A stretch of 64,000 nucleotides of DNA from contig JADIMI010000061.1 of assembly GCA_017694845.1 (NCBI GenBank), positions 1 through 64,000 of the forward strand, in the 5' to 3' direction. Source of the stretch: Candidatus Cryptobacteroides intestinavium (lineage in GTDB: Bacteria; Bacteroidota; Bacteroidia; Bacteroidales; UBA932). The notes under the pieces were generated by a model that had not been told where the DNA came from, did not search any database, and saw only the letters and a list, made by a program, of their open reading frames with translations. Each line of letters starts with the position of its first letter. The stretch's first letter is position 1. The translations under genes were made by a program, and so were the position numbers. Below are positions 57,790-64,000 of this stretch, piece after piece.

Positions 57790-58908
57790 ATGAAAGCACA
57801 AACCATTCTGCCGGCCGTAGCCGGCGTCTGCGCCCTGATCGCGGGCTGCGGAGGTCCGAAGAACAATCTCTCCGGAAAAGTAGACATCAACACAGACACA
57901 CTGATAGTCTATGTCAGTGATGCAGAGGGAGCTTCCACACGGTACACCGACACCGTCGCTGTCGCCGGGGGATACTTTGAAATGGCTGTACCTGACACTG
58001 CGGCATTCTATATCACCCTCGCTGAAAAACCGGCTCCAGGAGAGAGGATGACTGCCTATTCAGATGGATTTCTGTTCCTCCCGGGAGATGTCATGACAGT
58101 GGAAGGTGCCCTTGCCGACCTTAAGATCTCGGGGACCGAACTGTACGACACTATGGAAAATACCGCTGAATACAGCGGACTTGTATCGAAACTCGATGCA
58201 CTTTACGATGAGTGGAGAGAGATATACAAGGAAGACAAGGAAAAGGCTGACTCCATCAGCACGCTGATAGACGAGGCAGACAAGGCAATCGATACATATA
58301 TGGCTGAATATGTAAAGGCCAACCCGGACAACCTGCTTTCCGGTTTCTTCATCACAAGGCTTCCTGTGAAGGAGAGTCTCTCCGCCGTGGAGCTTCTCGG
58401 GGACAATGTAAGGAACGGCAAGATGAAAGGAGTGATCGATATCTCTGTGAAGCGCAACAAGGAGCAGCTTGTCATCGAAGAGAACTGGGAGAAGATGAAA
58501 CCGGGATACAGGGTGCCTGACTTCAAGCTCAAGAACCTCGATGGCGAATATATGACCCTTGATTCGTTCAAAGGCAAATACGCCCTCATCGATTTCTGGG
58601 GCACATGGTGCGGCTGGTGTATCAAGGGCATCCCTGACATGAAGGCATCCTATGAAAAATACAAGGACAGACTCGAGATCGTCGGCATAGACTGCAGGGA
58701 TTCCGAAAAGAAATGGAGAGAGGGAGTGGAGAAATACGAGCTGCCATGGACCAATCTCTACAACGGGGACTCAAATGAGATAACCGTCGCATACGGTGTA
58801 CAGGGCTATCCTTGCAAGGTCCTCATCGACCCTGAAGGCAAGGTGGTGGCGGCATACCTCGGAGAGGATCCTGCCCTTTACGAAAAACTCGACGAACTGT
58901 TCAAATAA
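57790..58908 (+). CDS. TlpA family thioredoxin-like lipoprotein
   Basis: Lipobox LIAGC; ALIDFWGTWCGWCIKGIPDMKASYEKYKDRLEIVGIDC. Confidence 0.92.
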   Translation: MKAQTILPAVAGVCALIAGCGGPKNNLSGKVDINTDTLIVYVSDAEGASTRYTDTVAVAGGYFEMAVPDTAAFYITLAEKPAPGERMTAYSDGFLFLPGDVMTVEGALADLKISGTELYDTMENTAEYSGLVSKLDALYDEWREIYKEDKEKADSISTLIDEADKAIDTYMAEYVKANPDNLLSGFFITRLPVKESLSAVELLGDNVRNGKMKGVIDISVKRNKEQLVIEENWEKMKPGYRVPDFKLKNLDGEYMTLDSFKGKYALIDFWGTWCGWCIKGIPDMKASYEKYKDRLEIVGIDCRDSEKKWREGVEKYELPWTNLYNGDSNEITVAYGVQGYPCKVLIDPEGKVVAAYLGEDPALYEKLDELFK

Positions 58909-58922
58909 TAACCGGAATCCAG

Positions 58923-61118
58923 ATGAGGATGACATACAGGACTATTGCTGCGGCGGCATCGTTGATGCTGTCCGCAGTTTTTTTCAACGCCCGGGCAGAT
59001 GAAGGGATGTGGCTTCCATCCCTCATCTCGGAAAGGATCGGGGATATGCAGGCAAAAGGATTCAGACTGTCTGCAGAAGATATATACAGCATAAACCAGG
59101 CATCGCTGAAGGATGCCGTCGTGCTTTTCGGCAGAGGCTGCACCGGAGAACTTGTCTCACCGGAAGGGCTGCTGCTGACCAACCATCACTGCGGATACGC
59201 ACAGATCCAGAAGCACAGTTCGGTGGAACACGATTATCTCAGGGATGGATTCTGGGCTATGGAACGTTCGGAGGAACTGCCGAACGAAGGCCTGACCGTC
59301 AGTTTCCTGGACAGGATGGAAGATGTGACGGAAGCCGTACTTGAAGGATATGAGCCGGGAATGGACGAACACAAACGGGATTCCGTAGTGAAGGCCAACT
59401 CAAAGGCGCTCACCGATATGATCAAGGCCGAGGGGAACGGAATAGAGGCAGATGTAGAGGCGCTGTATTACGGCAACCAGTACTTTCTGTTCGTCTACAG
59501 GGTATTCAGGGATATCAGGCTGGTCGGCGCCCCTCCATCGTCGATAGGAAAGTTCGGAGGCGACACCGACAACTGGATGTGGCCGAGACATACCGGAGAC
59601 TTCTCCATATTCAGGATATATGCCGACAGGGACAACAATCCCGCCGAATATTCAGAGGACAATGTGCCATACAGGCCGAAGAAATATTTCAGCATCTCCC
59701 TCGGAGGGGTGGATGAGGGAGACTTCACTTTCGTCTACGGATTTCCCGGAAGGACCAGTGAATACATAATGTCCGAAGGGGTCAGATACATATCGGAGAT
59801 TTCCGATCCGCACAAGATCGCACTCAGGACACTCAGGCTGGACATCCAGGACAGGTATATGTCGCAGAGCCAGAAAGTGAGGATCCAGTACTCATCCAAG
59901 AACGCCAGTGTCTCCAACTCCTGGAAGAAGTGGCAGGGAGAGATGCGCGGGATCAGGAAGATGCGCACTGTAGAGAGCAAGAAGGAATATGAAAGCCGCT
60001 TCGGCAGATGGGCCGAAGGGTCGGCCTATGAAGGTATCATAGAAAAGCTGGACTCCCTGTACGGGCTTCTGGAGCCATACTCCTATGCCGCAGACTATTA
60101 CAGAGAGACTGCAATGGCGATAGAGCTCTCCAGATTTGCAGTCGCGTACTCGGGGCTGCGGCGCAAGGCGATACTGACATCATCGGAAGATAAGGCAGAC
60201 AGTATAAGGACAGAGATGTCAGACCTTGCCGAGGCGTTCTACAAAGACTACTATCTGCCGATCGACAAGGAATCGTTCATCGCCGTAATGGATATGTTCG
60301 ACATGAATGTACCGGCCGGATTCAAGCCGGAATATTTCGTCCGCAGCCTCGAAGAATACGGATCAGTGGAAACATGGGCCGACTCCCTGTTCGGGAACTC
60401 GGTCTTCGCCGACAGCACGGCATTAGCCGGGACGGTCGGGACTGACACAGATACCGGATATGACCTTACCGCGCTGACAGATGACCCGGCCGTGGAATTC
60501 GGCAGAGCTTTCAATGAGTGGTACACCGAAGGGATTCTCCCTGTAATACGCAGACTGTCAAGTGAGATCACCCTTCTGTACAGAGATTATATGAAAGGCC
60601 AGATGGAGTTCGAACCTGAAAAAGACTTCTATCCGGATGCCAATCTTACACTTAGGGTGGCATACGGTTCCGTCCAGGGATACTCCCCTTCCGACGGGAC
60701 ATACTATCTGCCATCATCCACGATCGAAGGTATAATGCAGAAAGACAATCCGGAAATATTCGACTATAATGTCCCTGAAAGGCTCCGGGAGATATACAGG
60801 ACAAAGGACTATGGCAGATGGTCCATCATATGTGAGGACGGAAAGAAGACTGTCCCTGTATGTTTCATAGCCACCAACCACACCTCCGGAGGAAATTCAG
60901 GCAGTCCGGTCATCAATGCCGACGGGGATCTGGTCGGCATCAATTTCGACAGAGTATGGGAAGGGACGATGAGCGACATTGTCTTCGACCCTGACCTGTG
61001 CCGGAATATCGCCCTCGATATCCGATATGTCCTGTTCATAATTGACAAGGTAGCCGGAGCCGGCCACCTGCTCGATGAGATGACATTCACTTCCGCCTCC
61101 CGGCTGCAAGAAGACTGA
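58923..61118 (+). CDS. S46 family dipeptidyl-peptidase (DPP11-like)
   Basis: DEGMWLPSLI; LLLTNHHCGY catalytic His; TSGGNSGSPVINADGDLVGINFDRVWEG catalytic Ser. Confidence 0.93.
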   Translation: MRMTYRTIAAAASLMLSAVFFNARADEGMWLPSLISERIGDMQAKGFRLSAEDIYSINQASLKDAVVLFGRGCTGELVSPEGLLLTNHHCGYAQIQKHSSVEHDYLRDGFWAMERSEELPNEGLTVSFLDRMEDVTEAVLEGYEPGMDEHKRDSVVKANSKALTDMIKAEGNGIEADVEALYYGNQYFLFVYRVFRDIRLVGAPPSSIGKFGGDTDNWMWPRHTGDFSIFRIYADRDNNPAEYSEDNVPYRPKKYFSISLGGVDEGDFTFVYGFPGRTSEYIMSEGVRYISEISDPHKIALRTLRLDIQDRYMSQSQKVRIQYSSKNASVSNSWKKWQGEMRGIRKMRTVESKKEYESRFGRWAEGSAYEGIIEKLDSLYGLLEPYSYAADYYRETAMAIELSRFAVAYSGLRRKAILTSSEDKADSIRTEMSDLAEAFYKDYYLPIDKESFIAVMDMFDMNVPAGFKPEYFVRSLEEYGSVETWADSLFGNSVFADSTALAGTVGTDTDTGYDLTALTDDPAVEFGRAFNEWYTEGILPVIRRLSSEITLLYRDYMKGQMEFEPEKDFYPDANLTLRVAYGSVQGYSPSDGTYYLPSSTIEGIMQKDNPEIFDYNVPERLREIYRTKDYGRWSIICEDGKKTVPVCFIATNHTSGGNSGSPVINADGDLVGINFDRVWEGTMSDIVFDPDLCRNIALDIRYVLFIIDKVAGAGHLLDEMTFTSASRLQED

Positions 61119-62715
61119 CGAGAAGGGCGAGGGCGATCAGCCCTGCGGCAAAGGTGCATACCCGTCCGGTGATATCCCCGTGTGCCACGAAGAAGGTGAT
61201 ATCATCATTCCGGTTGATGTATCCGTGAAGGACAGCCTTCTGCCACCATGTAGACGGATCGTGCACCTCGCCCCGCTGATCGATGAAGCATGATATGCCC
61301 GTATTGGCACAGCGGGCTATACTTCTGCGTGTCTCGATGGCCCTCAACGAGGCATAGCTCAGATGCTGCCTGTATCCGGGAGTGTCGCCCCACCAGGCGT
61401 CATTCGTGATGACGGTCATCACTTCGGCCCCCTTGCGGACATAGCCGGTATAATATTCTCCATATACCGACTCATAGCAGATGGCGCACCCGATAGCGAC
61501 CGTATCATCCGGAGCGACGCAATGCAGCACGGAAATGCTGTCCTGCCCCACGCACCGTCCCATCACGCCCCCGAGCAAGTCATCTATCCTGCAGAACACC
61601 GCAGGATAAGGCGTCTTCTCGACTGCAACTACAAGCTTGTTCTTGTGGAAGATCTCGGTCCTGCCTGTCCCATCCACCATCAGAGCCGAATTATGGGACT
61701 CCAGCCATCTGCCATCACGCAGCTGACGGGCGGTATATGAAGGGCGCTCCGGGGATGTGAACACAGAATATGAAGATGCCCCGAAAATCATATTCATTCC
61801 GGGTCTGTCCTCAAGGAAGGAGACAAAGCGTCTCCATGTCACGCTGGTACTGTAGTCTCCGACCACTACATCGCTCGTGAATGTCTCCGGTGCAAGAAGG
61901 AGCACGGGCGAAGCATTTCCGGACTCATCCGCTCCGGTATGAATGGAGGACTCCATCTGGTCAAGTATAATACTGTTCTGCTGCTGCTGTGTCAATGCCT
62001 GGAACTTGTTGTACGGATCTATGTCAGGCTGGAAGATATACACCTCCATCGGATCCTCCTTCTCATCGTATCCGTTCCATATCACAGCCGACCAGATGAA
62101 AGGCCCGGCAAATATCATGGCAGTCCAGATCAGTGCGGCCGCCCGGGCCTTTATGTTGAACCGCATCCAGCTTCCATCGGAGAGCGCCACCATCAGACCG
62201 AATATCGTCAGGTTGCACGCCCATACCCAGAGAGAGCCTCCGAGAGCCCCGGTATATTCATACCACTGCACCGACTCTATGCTGCGGGCGAAGGAATTCC
62301 CCAGCACAAGCCAGGGCCATGATATGTCGGCATCGAAATACGCCCTCTCCCAGGCTATCCACAGCGTCATAAGGAATATATATGGCAGCACCCCCCTGAA
62401 GTGTCTCTTGCTGAGCCGGAACACTCCGAATATAAGAGACATCTGAAGAGCGTTCGCCAGTACGGCGAATATCCCTCCCCCGACAGTGGCGTTGCATACC
62501 CAGAAAGTAGTGAACGCATTCCACAGAACAAATGCAGAATAGTGGTATATCCATACCCGTCTGACACCCTCCATAGATGCTATCCGGTCCATACAGAGAA
62601 GCGGCACAAGCCCGAACAGGGCGAAGAATCCGCAGTGCGGCACAAGGAACGGGACCGACATCAACGCCGCAGACAGCAGCACCAGTACCCAGAGGAGCAA
62701 TTTCTGCTTTTTCAT
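61087..62715 (-). CDS. lnt: apolipoprotein N-acyltransferase
   Basis: Nitrilase-domain catalytic motifs LLAPETF, HKNKLVVAVEKTPY, CAICYESVYGE. Confidence 0.92.
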   Translation of the reverse strand: MKKQKLLLWVLVLLSAALMSVPFLVPHCGFFALFGLVPLLCMDRIASMEGVRRVWIYHYSAFVLWNAFTTFWVCNATVGGGIFAVLANALQMSLIFGVFRLSKRHFRGVLPYIFLMTLWIAWERAYFDADISWPWLVLGNSFARSIESVQWYEYTGALGGSLWVWACNLTIFGLMVALSDGSWMRFNIKARAAALIWTAMIFAGPFIWSAVIWNGYDEKEDPMEVYIFQPDIDPYNKFQALTQQQQNSIILDQMESSIHTGADESGNASPVLLLAPETFTSDVVVGDYSTSVTWRRFVSFLEDRPGMNMIFGASSYSVFTSPERPSYTARQLRDGRWLESHNSALMVDGTGRTEIFHKNKLVVAVEKTPYPAVFCRIDDLLGGVMGRCVGQDSISVLHCVAPDDTVAIGCAICYESVYGEYYTGYVRKGAEVMTVITNDAWWGDTPGYRQHLSYASLRAIETRRSIARCANTGISCFIDQRGEVHDPSTWWQKAVLHGYINRNDDITFFVAHGDITGRVCTFAAGLIALALLVSLLAAGRRK

Positions 62716-62806
62716 ATTGACATATTTCTCATCGTATCCTGCAAAGATATGAATTTAATGATTATTTTTGTAAGATTTTTGTTAAACGGATAGATGTTGT
62801 CGTGGT

Positions 62807-63457
62807 ATGTTGCTTGACATCCTGAAAGGGTTCATCATAGGGATATGCGCATCCGCCCCGATCGGGCCGGTCGCCATACTCGTGATCCAGAAGACTCTCA
62901 GCAAAGGGCACAAGGCAGGATTCATCACCGGTCTGGGCGCGACATTCGTGGATACAGTGTTCTCAATGATAGCACTGTCCGCACTGGCGATAGCACAGAA
63001 CTTCATAGACGGACACAAGGAGCTGATCCTTGTCTGCGGAGGCATACTAGTCGCCGTGATAGGCTGGTTTATGATGATTTCCGACCCGTTCAGGAAGCTC
63101 AAAAGCGAACAGAGCCACAGCGTATCCGCAAAGGATTTCCTGCAGGCAATGGCAATGGGGTTCTCGAATCCGGGTGCCATCGTGGCCATTTTCGGACTGT
63201 TTGCCTTCTTCGGGCTGGGCCCGGATGAAGGAGGGAGCCACCGGGATGCGCTTCCTGTCATCGCCGCAGTATTTGCCGGGACGATAGTCTACTGGTCCAG
63301 CATAACCGCTGTGCTCGAGCATTTCAGGAAACGCATAAAAATGCGGAGCATACTGTGGATCAACAGGATAACAGGGGTCGTCGTAATCCTGATAGGACTG
63401 GCCCTTCTCGGAGAGGGGCTTTACAGGGTGATATTCCTCGGCATTCCGTTAAAATAA
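62807..63457 (+). CDS. LysE family translocator
   Basis: GFIIGICASAPIGPVAILVIQKTLSKGHKAGFITGLGATFVDT. Confidence 0.9.
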   Translation: MLLDILKGFIIGICASAPIGPVAILVIQKTLSKGHKAGFITGLGATFVDTVFSMIALSALAIAQNFIDGHKELILVCGGILVAVIGWFMMISDPFRKLKSEQSHSVSAKDFLQAMAMGFSNPGAIVAIFGLFAFFGLGPDEGGSHRDALPVIAAVFAGTIVYWSSITAVLEHFRKRIKMRSILWINRITGVVVILIGLALLGEGLYRVIFLGIPLK

Positions 63458-63487
63458 CTGCAAAAGGACTGGATAAAAACACGCATT

Positions 63488-64000
63488 ATGGAAACTTCAA
63501 AAGTCTATTTCACCGACCTGAGGACAACTCCGGGCAATGATATGATGACCAAGCTGGTCAGGCTGGTAAAACGGGCCGGCATCGAGGACATTGATTTCAA
63601 GGGCAGGTTCACCGCCATCAAGATCCACTTCGGAGAACCCGGCAACCTCGCCTACATCCGCCCCAACTATGCCGCCGCCATAGTGGACCTGCTGCGCAGC
63701 CTGGGAGCGAAAGTCTTCCTCACTGACAGCAACACCCTCTACTCGGGCGGCCGCTCGAATGCAGTCGACCACCTCCACGCCGCTATGGACAACGGATTCA
63801 ATCCCATAGGCGCACACTGCGACGTGATAATAGCGGACGGCCTGATCGGAACCGACTACAAGGAAATTCCTGTCGGAGGGCAATACTGTCCTGCGCCCAA
63901 GATCGGTTCAGCCATAGCCAATGCCGACATCATAATCTCTATGAACCATTTCAAGGGACACGAGCAGACAGGTTTCGGAGGCGCGATAAAGAATCTCGGA
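63488..64000 (+). CDS. DUF362 domain-containing protein (truncated by window end)
   Basis: Manual translation METSKVYFTDLRTTPGNDMMTKLVRLVKRAGIEDIDFKGRFTAIKIHFGEPGN...MNHFKGHEQTGFGGAIKNLG; typical DUF362. Confidence 0.9.
   Translation, partial: METSKVYFTDLRTTPGNDMMTKLVRLVKRAGIEDIDFKGRFTAIKIHFGEPGNLAYIRPNYAAAIVDLLRSLGAKVFLTDSNTLYSGGRSNAVDHLHAAMDNGFNPIGAHCDVIIADGLIGTDYKEIPVGGQYCPAPKIGSAIANADIIISMNHFKGHEQTGFGGAIKNLG

Overview
The window looks like a Bacteroidota (probably Bacteroidales) chromosome segment. Supporting signs are SusC/SusD, DUF4369/TlpA-type lipoproteins, an S46 peptidase, an AURKAIP1/COX24-type mini-protein, and several TTG-N19/20-TAnnTTTG promoters. It is mostly housekeeping and metabolic: NifJ/PFOR, M16 peptidase, PepD, POT transporter, leuA-C-D-B, GH3, rpsO, pnp, ThrE-type exporter pair, TonB receptor, mnmA, cdd, SRP RNA, mgsA, SusC/D, RNase G, HU, lon-tolC-macA-macB-like cluster, ung, coaD, TlpA-like proteins, S46 peptidase, lnt, LysE, and DUF362 (cut by the window end). 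Five things are worth following up. (1) A Leu-rich leader ORF, a candidate antiterminator and an intrinsic terminator sit upstream of leuA, with the architecture of ribosome-mediated attenuation. (2) The rpsO and yqaE/Pmp3-like genes have structured 5' leaders. (3) Three intergenic islands (8.4-8.7, 24.8-26.2 and 33.4-34.2 kb) are mosaics of several palindromic, MITE-like repeat families. (4) Short genes are missed by the ORF track: a ferredoxin, a Pmp3/YqaE protein, a 30-aa AURKAIP1/COX24-like (bS22/mS38-type) protein and the leu leader peptide. (5) The SusC gene is broken by a frameshift, and one protein fuses a YczE-like membrane domain to a cytidylate kinase-like domain. I did not see CRISPR arrays, tRNAs, rRNAs, prophage genes or a recognisable defence system. 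All family calls come from reading the sequence; no database search was run.
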